This document shows positions 23,064 to 43,922 of a stretch of DNA of 64,000 nucleotides, in pieces. Every line of letters begins with the position of its first letter. The stretch's first letter is position 1. The stretch is taken from positions 14,870,070 to 14,934,069 of the forward strand of contig OZ022242.1 in the NCBI GenBank assembly GCA_963978895.1. The letters are read 5' to 3'. Origin of the DNA: Erpobdella octoculata (lineage: Eukaryota; Annelida; Clitellata; Hirudinida; Erpobdellidae). A program made the translations under genes and the position numbers. A model generated the notes under the pieces. That model was given only the letters and a program-made list of their open reading frames with translations, was not told the origin of the DNA and did no database searches.

Positions 23064-26000
23064 TCAAGATTTCGTAGCAACTAAAATGACCAAGAGAATG
23101 ACGATGGCAAAAAATAGTACGGCGATGATGTGCATTTTCCTATTCTTTTTCTGATATTTTTCAGCTTTTTGTAACTGGACAAGTCCGCTCTCAATGTGAT
23201 CTGCCGATCTTTCGACATTGTAATCTATCCTGTCCAATATCGTGCCCTGTTCAGTGATGGGCAAAAGTTAACTAAAAAGTTACTAACTAATAGTTTAACT
23301 ACAATTTTTTAATTAAAGGCAAAGTTTAACTAAGTTAAAAAAGTTTAGTTAAAGTGATAGTTTAACTAATTTTTTTTAGTTGCTAACTAAAAAGTTTAAT
23401 TAATAAAATTTAGTTGCTTAAAAAATGTAAATAAAACTTTATGTTTATCAGTTCTCGGTTTTATACCTTAATATGTTTTGTTTACAATAACTTCCTTTTC
23501 AACTCTCGAGCCTGGCCTTGTTGTAGTATAGAGGATAGTATATAGACTAGTAATCAGTAAAGACCAGGATGCATAGGGCGCGTTGTTTTTTACCGGATTC
23601 ATTTGACACCGCTTTGCTCCTATTGGTGGTCCAAGCTCATGCCTTCTTACTGCTGTTACTTTTATGCTTGACTCCTACTTAGAGCAGGAGCTACTGGGGT
23701 TAATACCAGGATTCACTATCATGATCAATTTAACAATGCGCCCCTAGTGCTATAGTAAATACTTGTTTTGAAGAAATCAAGCTTAAAGGTGACAGTCAGG
23801 ACAGCAAAAATTTCAGTTCAAGATGCCGATTTTGTCCTAATAAGCGCGTCTGTAGCAACGTTTGGTGATTATCTTTAAAAATAAACATTTAATATACAGT
23901 TTTGTTGAAAATAAAATTTTAAACATTGAGTCATTCTACTCTTTGATCATGTTATTAAATGATTAAGGAACAAAATTTCAAGAAGTTAATTGAAAGAAAC
24001 GAAAGTTCCAAAATCAATATAAAAAACAAAAAAGTTAAGAAATAGTTGGAAAAAGTTTAACTACTTTTTTTTAGTTTAGTTATCAACTATTTTAAATTAG
24101 TTGCAACTAAAAGTTTAACTAAGACTTTTTAATTGAAAGTTAGTTAAAGTTTAATTTTTTTTAAATAGTTTTGTGCTCATCTCTGGCCCTGTTTCAAACA
24201 AATATAACTAGATTTTAACAAACACAAGTCTCTCAAGATGACTCTTCCTACATCCTTGACCATGAACCACATACCAAAACCCTCTGATGAATGCCATTGA
24301 AGGGTGAAACAAGTAACCGTACATTGCCGTAAAAAATAAATTTTATTACAGCAAACAACTGAAAATTTATGAAATCTTAACGCATTTTATGTTTATGTCT
24401 ATGTATAAAACTTAATTAAAACTCATTTATGTACCTGATCAACAATCATTACAGAGAGTTCTTTGAAGATTTCATTCAGATCTTGTATGGACCTGACGAT
24501 TTGTAAAATCTCTTTTTCCCTCTGTTCAACGATCACTGAGTCCTGATCGATAGCTTGCATTTGTACTGCTGTAAATCTCTGTAAAATAAATATTTTTATG
24601 TACTGCTGTATATCTCTGTAAAATAAACATTTTTATGCCCTCGGCTGTAATTATATTAATGTTCTTTAACATCTGAGTATTTTATGATTGCAATGCAATA
24701 TTATTTATAAAAATCTGTTACTTTACAGGCATGCATTTCGTATAACCAAATATATAACAAATTCATTTTTAAAACAAAATTAAATTAAGTGACTAGTTTG
24801 GAAATCATGACAAAACTGTAATTATTAACAAAATAATTTCCAACAGAAAACCCTTAAAAATATTTACTAACAAAATCCACAGTTCTCTCTGGTTCAAAAT
24901 CAAAAGGATTTGTTCCCGAGGAGAAATACTGCTGATGCCTCTGTTCCCTTCCTTGAAGTTCTGAGAGAATAGAAAAATAACAATAATAATAAAACCACAT
25001 TTGAATCAGCTAAGACGATACTAATTTGGTCATATGTTATTGAAATGAAAGAAATGTTTTAAGTATGCAAGTTTTTAAACACTAATTTGTTTTTGTGACA
25101 GTTAATCATGGATGAAAGAAATGTGCAAAAAAGCAAAACTGAAATAACTTACTTTAAATTAAATAATCAAAAATACACATAAAACTATGAAAAAAAATAT
25201 AAAAGTGTCTACTTTTAAGGTAAGATGACTGAGAAGAACGAAATGAAAGAGAAAGTTCTTGAAGTGAACGAGCCATCGTGGATGTCATGTTCTGTCCGAC
25301 TTGAAACTCCCGTCCTGATGCATGCCTCGACAACCCTGTGAACTGCTGGATTGATCGGTGACATCTGTGGAACATCTGTAAAATAATGTGAATGTCACTC
25401 GGTAATGAAACAAATTACAAATAATAGCAACTTGTGGTCGGGTTAATAGAATAGGAACATCCAGCACACTTTCATAAAAAAGACCTAGGAAGGCTTTGGG
25501 AAGAAAGTTTTGGTGAAACTTTGCTTCAAAAGTCATATGAATGGCAAGTCATTATTTTTAGGTCTCAATGTGAAAGAAGCATCTAGCTAGCTGTAGCTTA
25601 GCATAAAAAAGAAAAACATTTAAAAAAATAAGTGATGATGATGAGCTGTGATCATCATTAAAATAACTCAGGAATTTTTGTCATAATATTTTAACTTTAT
25701 AATTAATTAGAATAAAAAGAACCACAAAATAAATATGTTCATTGACATTTTTCATACTTCTCTAACAGAATACAATTAACAACAGTTGAAAATGAAAATC
25801 TCGCAAGTAGCTTGTCCTTTCTGGACCTAAAACAACTTAAATGTTGGAACTAAAACTTAACATTGAATAGCAGACAATTTTTCAAGGTCACTATAAATAA
25901 CTAATCAAATGTAATCTAAGATTAATAAATGTTTCAACTACAAAAAAACATTTTAAGGAAATAATTTAGAAATCATTAAGAGCATTTTAAACTGAAAAAA

Positions 26001-27114
26001 AAACAAAATAAATTATCAATGTTACAAAACAAAACCTATTAGCTCCATTCATTCAAAAAACAGAAACACTTAAGGATCTATTAAAAAAAATTATAATAAT
26101 TATTATTATTAAATTAAAAACCTGTGTTATTTCGTTATTAAGTCTCTCGATTTCTTGTTCTTCTAAGACACTGTCATCCATTGTAGGTCTGTGCAGGTGT
26201 TTGTCGTGAAGTTCTGATAGCAATTTTGCTGTAGAAATTTGTTTATTTCTTTGAAATATTGTTGGATTTTGAAAAATATATACTTCTGAATAAGTTTAAT
26301 ATATTTTCAACATTTAATGAAAACTATTTATAAACACGTTACTTTTAGACTTTATCTTTGCAATTTCTTGCTGAATCTAAAATGTCAAAAGTAAATTAGA
26401 TACAAATTCCTTTGTTATCTCTATAAAAACATAATTAAGAATGATCTATACCTCCTCCATCTTGTCAGACCTGATAAAAATAACAATCAATTTTAAAATT
26501 GGATTTTAATCTATCAAGTAAAAAAAATCATACTCAATGTGAAATACTTAATAAATGGAATGTTCTACATGTAGTATTTATTTTTTCACAAAGGGCTATG
26601 ATTTTATTATAAACTTACCACATTGGCGTGAGGTATCCGTTCTGAACGATGACATTATTGAGCTCTATTTCTGTTTCGTCTTTTGTTACAAGAGCAGCAT
26701 GGTCATCGTTGGCCTAGCAAATTTTAACCACTATAATATTAGAATAAACTGTGTTGAAAATAGCATCATACTCTATGACTATGACCTATGACGTAATGAT
26801 TGTGATCGCTACAGTCTACTCTACACACAAACCAACATGACATAAGTCAAGTCATAATCATTAAAATGTAATTTCTTCTTATTCAGAGTGAATGTAACTC
26901 ATAATATAGACAGCATAAGCAGCTGTTTATTTATTCTAAGATTCTAAATCATGGTAAGTAATAACTATTAAACAGAATATAACATCTTAAGAAACTGAAG
27001 TAAATAATTAACAATCTGAATTGTAAAACATACGTGGTCTGAAAACAAATTTTTAGTTTGTAAAGCATTGTTTCGCATTAAAATAAAAGCTTCTGTCAAA
27101 CTTCGCGTAGCCAT
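23064..27114 (-). CDS. STX16: Syntaxin-16, complete (9 exons)
   Basis: Qa-SNARE for fusion of endosome-derived vesicles with the trans-Golgi network, partnering in known systems with VTI1A, syntaxin-6 and VAMP4. Exons on minus: 27034-27114, 26619-26713, 26452-26470, 26343-26376, 26122-26228, 25213-25375, 24872-24960, 24435-24578, 23064-23246. They join to 915 bases, 304 residues (human about 325). The start [19 protein letters not shown] is almost the human N terminus. [25 protein letters not shown] and [17 protein letters not shown] follow the Habc-region order of the family. The SNARE motif runs from about [20 protein letters not shown] to RIDYNVE, with zero-layer Gln as the last codon of exon 8. 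KYQKKNRK precedes a C-terminal membrane anchor. Odd points: exon 3 is a 19-base microexon, and a hAT element has inserted at the exon 9 acceptor. Confidence 0.96.
23244..24193. mobile_element. hAT element at the STX16 exon 9 acceptor (hAT-3)
   Basis: The element is 23252-24185 (934 bases) and has no transposase frame. Its ends are CAGTGATGGGCAAAAGTTAA and, on minus, CAGAGATGAGCACAAAACTA. The flanks 23244-23251 and 24186-24193 are both GCCCTGTT, a perfect 8-bp duplication. In gene sense the duplicated octamer is AACAG|GGC, that is, the splice acceptor and first codon of exon 9, so both sides of the transposon now carry an acceptor. Subterminal regions hold many GTTAACTA/AGTTTAACT words. A relic of the same family is at 29807-29945. 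Confidence 0.92.
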
Positions 27115-27460
27115 TTTTTAAGTAAAAAATAAAAGAGCAGTCGTGCGACTGCCTATGCTAGGTAAAGATTTATAATTCTATAATATATGTCTTTACTACG
27201 CCTATTATTTACATGCACACCCAAACAACCTTAAAATGATAAAAGTGAACATCGGAATTTTTCCTCCACGAAAACTAACTTTTATCATTCCGTCATAGAA
27301 ATTTATTTACGGAGTTAATAACTTTGTGCTTTTATACATGTCCTAACAAAAACGGATCAAATTATTGTATAATTCCCTCCTAGGGAGGCACGCACCATAA
27401 ACAACTGCCTCTAAATGTTGTAGTGGACCTCACACAGGCTTCTGTCTTCTGAACCACTCT
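27115..27460. promoter_or_regulatory. 5' flank of syntaxin-16
   Basis: Sequence just upstream of the STX16 start on minus. No TATA box stands out at a useful distance, and I could not place a transcription start. Nothing else recognised. Confidence 0.25.
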
Positions 27461-27612
27461 TTTTTCTTTTTTTCTTTATAATAGTTTATAGTCCTTTACA
27501 CCAAGTGTTTTAAGACTGTACTGGCTGTATATTGGAAGCACCTAAGTACTTCCTGTCGTGGATCATAAATTGATCTTTTCAACTTTTCCCTTCTCCTTTT
27601 TCCAGGCTTGGA
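27461..27612 (-). mobile_element. A-tailed retroelement 3' end (SINE/LINE family X), copy 1
   Basis: Read on minus it contains CCAGGCTTGGAACTGGC-like sequence nearby, then CAGGAAGTACTTAGGTGCTT, GTCTTAAAACACTTGGTGTA and AAGGACTATAAACTATTATA before an A-rich tail. The same sequence recurs at 53902-54018, 56626-56697 and 57239-57308. The shared A-tailed end shows a retroposon; no tRNA-like head was found, so it may be a LINE 3' end. Confidence 0.65.
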
Positions 27613-27779
27613 ACTGGCTTGCAAAAGCAAGGCAAAGTTTGAAACACTCTAAAACCACGTTAATTTAAATTTATTAAATGACCTGGCCTAATGGGTAGTA
27701 CCTATATATCAGGACAATTTGGTACAAGACAATTCGGTGTAAAGAAACCAGAGACGGAGACGGACCAAGACATATTTTT

Positions 27780-28040
27780 CAAGACAGAGACAAAACTGAG
27801 ACATTGATTTTACATACCAAGACAAGACCAAGGCAAAACAATTAATTTTTAGGCCAAGACCGAGACAAGACGAAACATTGAACATCCATGACCAAGACAA
27901 GACAATTGATTTTTAGCCCAAGACCGAGACAAGGCAAAACATTGAACATCCATGACCGAAACAGACAATTGATTTTTAGCTCAAGACAATACGAGGCATT
28001 GAACATCTATGACCGAGACATTGACTTTCCAGACCAAGAA
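27780..28040. repeat. About 60-bp minisatellite, four diverged units
   Basis: Units contain AAGACCGAGACAAG, CATTGAACATCCATGACC and GACAATTGATTTTTAG in that order. Divergence rises toward both ends. No coding sense. Confidence 0.8.
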
Positions 28041-28502
28041 AAGGTATCGAGTTAATAAACAAATTTAATATTTTGTTGAATATAATTTAAATACAAAAAG
28101 TTGAAATAGATAGATCAGTTTTCAATTATTACATTTTGGAAACATTAATGTTTCTATCTGTATGTCAGACATTTTGTTTTGATGAAGTCTAATAATCAAC
28201 CAACTCAGAAAAAATCTTTCAACTGGAGCAGTTGTAGCTGGAACACACACTAACCTAGAAACAAACGCCATAAGACTCATAAGGGGCTATGGAAAATGAG
28301 TCTCGAGACTCTCTTGAGACGTAACATTGTCTTGAGATTCCCATTTCTGAAGGAAACACAATCCGCGCTAGTGGCTTTTGCCTCTTACCCAGGCAGTTAG
28401 GCTCAATTTCCTCTCCCTAACAGCCGACTTTCTTCCCCATCTGAAGAACACCAAACTAGAGTGTGCCCACTCTTTTTTCTTTAGTACTTTATAATTCGAC
28501 TG

Positions 28503-28745
28503 CAGAGGCGTCATTGAGAAAGATCAGAGAAATTGCCACCCCCAAATATTTTATTCGAAAAAAGTTTTTGGAAAAATAGAAAAAAGTAGCTCTTTTGGGA
28601 GAAAAAGTGTATATGGTTTTGGAAAAGTAGGTATGAATAAAATGAATACTACTTCCCCGGTCATCAGCTATTTTTGGAAAAAAAAGTTTAGCTTTAGGAA
28701 GGTAAAAATTTGCTCTTCCCATAGTTTTGCTGAAATGATGTCGTT
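28503..28745. mobile_element. Decayed relative of hAT-2
   Basis: Starts CAGAGGCGTCATTGAG and ends with GCTGAAATGATGTCGTTG, mirror-like ends similar to those of the element at 18774-19855. The interior shares AAAAAGTTTTTGG and CGGTCATCAGCTATTTTTGG. No matching target duplication was found. Confidence 0.5.
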
Positions 28746-29104
28746 GGTCTACAAATAAGGTGCTCTTTTATACAATTGATGTTTTATTTTACATTTTTAT
28801 AGAATGTAAAACAGCGGAAATAATTTATTCAAACTTTTAGTATAAAAGTTGAACACAAACATACAACAAACATTAAATTTACTTTAATTAGCTTTACTTA
28901 AATTTACTTCTTGGTTTCTCTGGCTGTGTTGAGAAAATAGCAAATCTGTCAATGGTTTTATTTAATGGAATCCTTCCCTAAAAAACTTTTTTCACGGACA
29001 AGTAGATATTATCGGTACATCATGTGTTCTTGGGGCTGAAAATTTTGTCGTTTTCAAGTTAATGTTTATGATTCGCTGGTTCTGCTAAACTTATTTATTC
29101 ACTA

Positions 29105-29345
29105 TTTTTTTCACGCAATGGTGTTTTTCCTCTGGATCGTCACGGACTTCTACGAGCTTGACCACGTTCGGGTGGTCCAGTTTTTCAGTATGGCAATTTC
29201 CTGGTATACCTGATTTAAGGGACTGCCAGGGGCCGCGACCGCAGTCGATGAAGCTGCACTGACGTCAGAATCTAAAGCCGACAACGAAGCTAAAACTGCA
29301 AGTGCTACAGACGAGATAGATGCAACGGGAATATCTTGAGACATA
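29105..29345 (-). pseudogene. CaMKK-like kinase fragment with a one-base frameshift
   Basis: Minus-strand reading gives [15 protein letters not shown], then after skipping one base [20 protein letters not shown]. This is the N-lobe segment of Ca2+/calmodulin-dependent protein kinase kinase, where the family reads [26 protein letters not shown]. The gap falls in an A run (five where six would keep frame), so either a true deletion or a sequencing error breaks it. Upstream in gene sense is an Ala/Ser-rich stretch as in the linker before this motif, but no ATP-binding loop, catalytic HRD or DFG segment is visible nearby. It is either one exon of a damaged gene or a lone pseudogene piece. Confidence 0.6.
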
Positions 29346-29563
29346 GAACGAGTCACAAATTAGTCATTTTTACTTGCCAAGGTTGTACCGGCTGTATTGT
29401 CGATGTTTGCTGAGAGCGAGATGTTGGCCCTATGTAACAGGACGTTGTTCATCGAAGTGTTGGAGCAGCTAGTGGTGACGAGACTGAGGTCCAAGTTTTT
29501 CTAATTTGGAAAAGTATTGGCGTTTACCTTCTGGGTAAAAGCGGTGGTAATATTCTCTTGTAG

Positions 29564-29713
29564 GTGATAAAGTGGAGGAGGAGAAGTCTTTTTTGAGAAA
29601 AGATAATGATGATGACGACGATGGAGCAACCGCTGCTACTGAATCGATTGCTGTTTCTGCAGCCGCAACAGGTACCGTCCGTCGCCGAGAGATGTTTCGT
29701 ATTCAGCTGAAAA
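29564..29713 (+). other. Possible unassigned exon
   Basis: An open stretch between a fair acceptor (TTCTCTTGTAG) and a good donor (AAA|GTGAGT) reads GDKVEEEKSFLRKD, an acidic Asp run, Ala/Thr-rich sequence, then RRREMFRIQLK. Composition is less AT-rich than the surroundings. No family recognised; it may have no connection to the CaMKK-like fragment on the other strand. Confidence 0.2.
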
Positions 29714-29806
29714 GTGAGTTTGACACTCTAGATTAGATGGTTTGCACAAGTTGATCTTTGCTTCAGTTGTTTTTATATTTTTCTATCCCTTTTTGCAGTG
29801 ATGTTA

Positions 29807-29945
29807 AAAAGTTAACTAAACTAGCTGAAGAGGTTAACTACTTTTTTAGGGCCATAGTTTAACTTGTTTTTTAGTTTAGTTAGTAGCATAGTTTAACTAC
29901 TTATTTTTAGTTATAATTAGTTTAGTTAACCAAAAAAAATATGTT
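29807..29945. mobile_element. Truncated relic of the hAT-3 family
   Basis: Begins CAGTGATGTTAAAAAGTTAA and continues with dense GTTTAACTA/TTAGTTTAG words as in the subterminal part of hAT-3. The opposite end is missing. Confidence 0.65.
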
Positions 29946-30718
29946 AAAAAACGAAAAATTACAAGAAATTACAAATTTCCATTTACAGCTAAAAATTGTC
30001 TTCTACAAATGTTTCGCCCATTAAGCTGTTTCGCTCCAAGGTCATGACCTTATTGACCTAAAGATATATGGTGGCCGTGACTTATGTTGTTTAATATTGT
30101 GATACTATTGCAGAATTTCACAAGTAGGTTATCTGTTAAATCTAACTTACTGCGCATTATTGAACTTAGCTCTAGAATACCTTCTAGGAGCATTTCCAAA
30201 AATAAGAAACTGGTACTAACCAAACTTAACCGGAACAAGAGCCAAAAAATTTTTTATTGTGAAACCCCAACATGGAACTTTGGAAATCGTTAGCCCGAAC
30301 CAGAACCTTGTTTTTAGAAAATTGTAAACACGAACCATGGCATTCTAAATTCTAGATCCTGAACCCGAAAAGGCCAAAACGTTGAACTCGTGAAATTTCT
30401 AAATAACTGTAACGTTATTTAGAGGGAATTTATATAGTGTCTCCTTACATCGAAGTTGGTCACGGAAACGCTGGACAGAAGTTATAAAAAAAACAGGTAC
30501 GCATTAACAAACTAAATTTTTTTTAAGTTGGCTGCACACATCACCGATTATTACAAAGTTCGTTATTTTCTTTTATGAATCATTATATTATTAAGAAAGC
30601 ATTTGAACCTTGTATAGGCACCTACCTTTAGGGTTCCTGGGTACGATGCTTTGCTATGATCTAATGATGTGGATTTGGTCGGAGCTCTAAACGCATAATT
30701 TGGCTTTTGGATAATTAT

Positions 30719-31017
<299 letters not shown>

Positions 31018-31114
31018 TAATATCGATGGTCGTGGTGGTAATAAAAAGAATTATAATAATAAAAGTATTATTACAAATGAAATGTTTGTCTTCATGAATT
31101 CGGTAAAAAAGCAT

Positions 31115-32244
31115 GCAATTTTTGGGATCATCGCAACTGATCCCAGGACAACTGATCCCAGGACAACTGATCCCAGGACTACTGATCCCAAGACAACTGA
31201 TCCCAGGACAACTGATCCCTGGACAACTGATCCCACGGACAACTGATCCCACGTACAACTGATCCCACGGACAACTGATCCCATAGACAACTGATCCCAT
31301 ATCTGCATCATTTTATATTTCACTGTTTTTGCAATCAATAAACTGATATTAACATACATAATTTCCGATTTCTGTTTGTATGTACGAATGTATGTATGTA
31401 TGTATGTATGTATGTATGTATGTATGTATGTATGTATGTATGTATGTATGTATGTATGTATGTATGTATGTGTGTGTGTATGTATGTATGTATGTATGTA
31501 TGTATGTATGTATGTATGTATGTATGTATGTATGTATGTATGTATGTATGTATGTATGTATGTATGTATGTATGTATGTATGTATGTATGTATGTATGTA
31601 TGTATGTATGTATGTATGTATGTATGTATGTATGAGTATGTTTGGATGCTGTAGTGATGGTCCTAGTCATGAACTCCTAAATAAGCCGATAAGAATTAAT
31701 GTTGGAGTGTCTTCATTAATTCATTTAATTCATATCTTCGAAAAAAACAACTTCTGAAATTAGCTAAACTCTTTTATTTTTGGATTGGCACGGTTCCATT
31801 TCTCATTATGAACTTCACGCAGAATGGAGTGAAACGATGAAAAGTAATACGAACTTGTCAATTTCATTTCGACTGTGTATCGTGCCCTCGTGCGCTTATA
31901 CTAAATATTATTTCTCCGTTTACTAACTGGAGTAGCCAGTACCATTATCACCACCACCGTTGTCGTATGCAGCCAGCCATCGTAAGCTGGCTACGTAAGC
32001 ATCATTACCGCCACCATTGTCGTCAAAAAATGAGTTAAAAAATGAGTTGCTTATGTCTATGGGATCAGTTGTCTATGGGATCAGTTGTCTATGGGATCAG
32101 TTGTCCATGGGATCAGTTGTCCATGGGATCAGTTGTACTGGGTTCAGTTGTCCTGGGATCAGTTTTCCTGGGATCAGTTGTACTGGGATCAGTTGTCCTG
32201 GGATCAGTTGTCCTGGGATCAGTAGGCACTAACCCGCAATTTTT
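31115..32244. mobile_element. FoldBack-like element: long inverted repeats made of minisatellite units
   Basis: The element is 31124-32235. Its left arm (about 31130-31300) is eleven units of ACTGATCCCAGGACA type; its right arm (about 32055-32228) is about eleven units of the inverted form GGGATCAGTTGTCCT. Unit variants keep the same order from outside to inside: CCAGGAC outside, then CACGGAC or CATGGAC, then CATAGAC. The arms are therefore true inverted copies, not independent arrays. Flanks 31115-31123 and 32236-32244 are both GCAATTTTT, a perfect 9-bp duplication. Tandem-repeat arms with 9-bp duplications are the known layout of Drosophila FoldBack and some Mutator-like elements. The core holds a TATG microsatellite and no ORF. 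Confidence 0.8.
31377..31636. repeat. (TATG)n microsatellite
   Basis: About 260 bases of TATG with one GTGTGTG interruption near 31471. It lies in the core of the FoldBack-like element, so it may have expanded after insertion. Confidence 0.97.
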
Positions 32245-32548
32245 ATCCAGTCATTTAGCAAAGTTAAAGAATATAACTCATTACTCAGAATAAAAATGCT
32301 ATTGAGCGAAAGAACTTTAGAATCAAACGTTCACCACAGAGCATTTATAAATCACAATTTCAATACGCCCCTTTAACTTCTGCAGCTAAAACTGAATTAT
32401 TTATGCCGTGGACTTTAACTGAGCGGTTTAATTTAATGGATTGGAAATAAGAATAATCGCTTCAAAGCTACTAATTGCAAGAAAATAATAAAAATTAAAT
32501 TATTGAATTTACCTATTTATTTGTTTGGAAGGTTTTGATAAAGTAAAA

Positions 32549-42677
<10,129 letters not shown>

Positions 42678-43065
42678 TTTTGTTTCGTGATGACCTTACT
42701 AGTCATAATAAATTTGAAGCATTTACAAACTATTGCTGTTGAAAAAACTTTGCTATTATATAAAATGTGTTATTAAAACTTTTCAAAGATATCTATGCAT
42801 ATATATAGGTGATGGGTTTTTAACAATTTATTAACTTGCTTAAATACCAGCCAGTCAGCAATGGTTGAGACATTCTTGACATTCATTCTAAAACAAGGTT
42901 TATTTTAAAGTTTAGTTATCACATAGTTTTGAATAGTTTCATTGTATTTATATTTACTTAACAGATATGTTTTGTAAAATGGTCTGCTGTAAGATTTGTT
43001 TGTTTTTGTTTGAGGAAATTATTATAGCAAGAGACAACAAAACAAAATTTTCTGAAATGATGTCC
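42678..43065. other. AMN 3' flank
   Basis: AT-rich. AATAAA at 42707-42712, about 30 bases after the stop codon, is a possible but very early poly(A) signal. No gene recognised. Confidence 0.4.
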
Positions 43066-43256
43066 ATGTGGGCTAGCCGAGTCATTAGAGTGTTAGCCCT
43101 GAGTTTTGAAAGCTTCACGGTTGGACTCTCACTAGCTGCCTTTTAGCTCATGCTGTCGTAAAATTCAGCGGATAAATTTCTTTCTTGGTGGGGCATGTAA
43201 AAGATCAGCGAAACCAGTTCTGAAGGCGCTCTATAAATATTCACATTTATTGATTA
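43066..43256 (+). mobile_element. tRNA-derived SINE
   Basis: The head GTGGGCTAGCCGAGTCATTA fits an A box (GGCNNAGTNNNTTAG) and CACGGTTGGACTC a B box (GGTTCGANTCC), spaced as in tRNA genes. The middle and tail (GGCGCTCTATAAATATTCAC) are like the 3' ends of widespread invertebrate SINEs. The tail ends in ATTGATTAAATA repeats. The tRNA-like part would not fold into a proper cloverleaf, so this is not a functional tRNA gene. Confidence 0.65.
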
Positions 43257-43922
43257 AATAAGCCATCGTTGACATAAATCACAACGATGAATAATTTATG
43301 ATTGAAAATTTTACAGAAATATGATTTTCACCGTTTTTATAAAAAAAAATTGGCAGATTGTCGATTGATATGCTCTATTGGACAATGCTGCTAGTAAGGA
43401 GATGCCCGATGCCCAGATGTCGAAAGAAAATTTAAAACAACTTTAAAAACTAAAAAAAACGCTCAAATTTTTAGTTTCTGCTCCTCTTCTTAGGGCCGGA
43501 AGAGGGGCGAAATATATAGTAACCCGCGAGGGGCCTATTCCGATTCATAATACCGGCAATGGAAAGCCTCTGAACAAACTTGATTTCAGTAGTTAAAAAA
43601 ATCGTATAACGATGATTTCACAACATTGTTATGTAAAAGCGCACATGTCGTTTATTAATTGGTTTCCAAGGTCAAAAGTTTCTACAGTGATCTTTTTAGA
43701 ACTAAACTTTGTTTTATTTGAAAAATAAAATTTATTTAATTTCTAATCTATTTTTTGTGAAAATTAATTGCGTTTTGTGACTTACCATTATCGATAGCTT
43801 CGAAAACTTTGTTACAAGTAATACGCTTTCTTTTCAACACGTGATGTTTTTCTTTGAACCGCCATCGCTTGTTATTTCAAAAATCCGAAGGTTGTGAGTT
43901 GAAATTTGGTTTACATTTAAAA
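43257..43922. other. 5' flank of the TPX2-like gene
   Basis: No clear TATA box and no exon-like ORF. The coding frame is open back to about 43800 but has no in-frame ATG before 43923. An out-of-frame ATG at 43844 would open a short upstream ORF. Confidence 0.4.

Noticed and set aside
43066..43140. Functional tRNA gene
   Set aside because: Only A and B boxes match; no acceptor stem pairing, and it continues into a SINE body.
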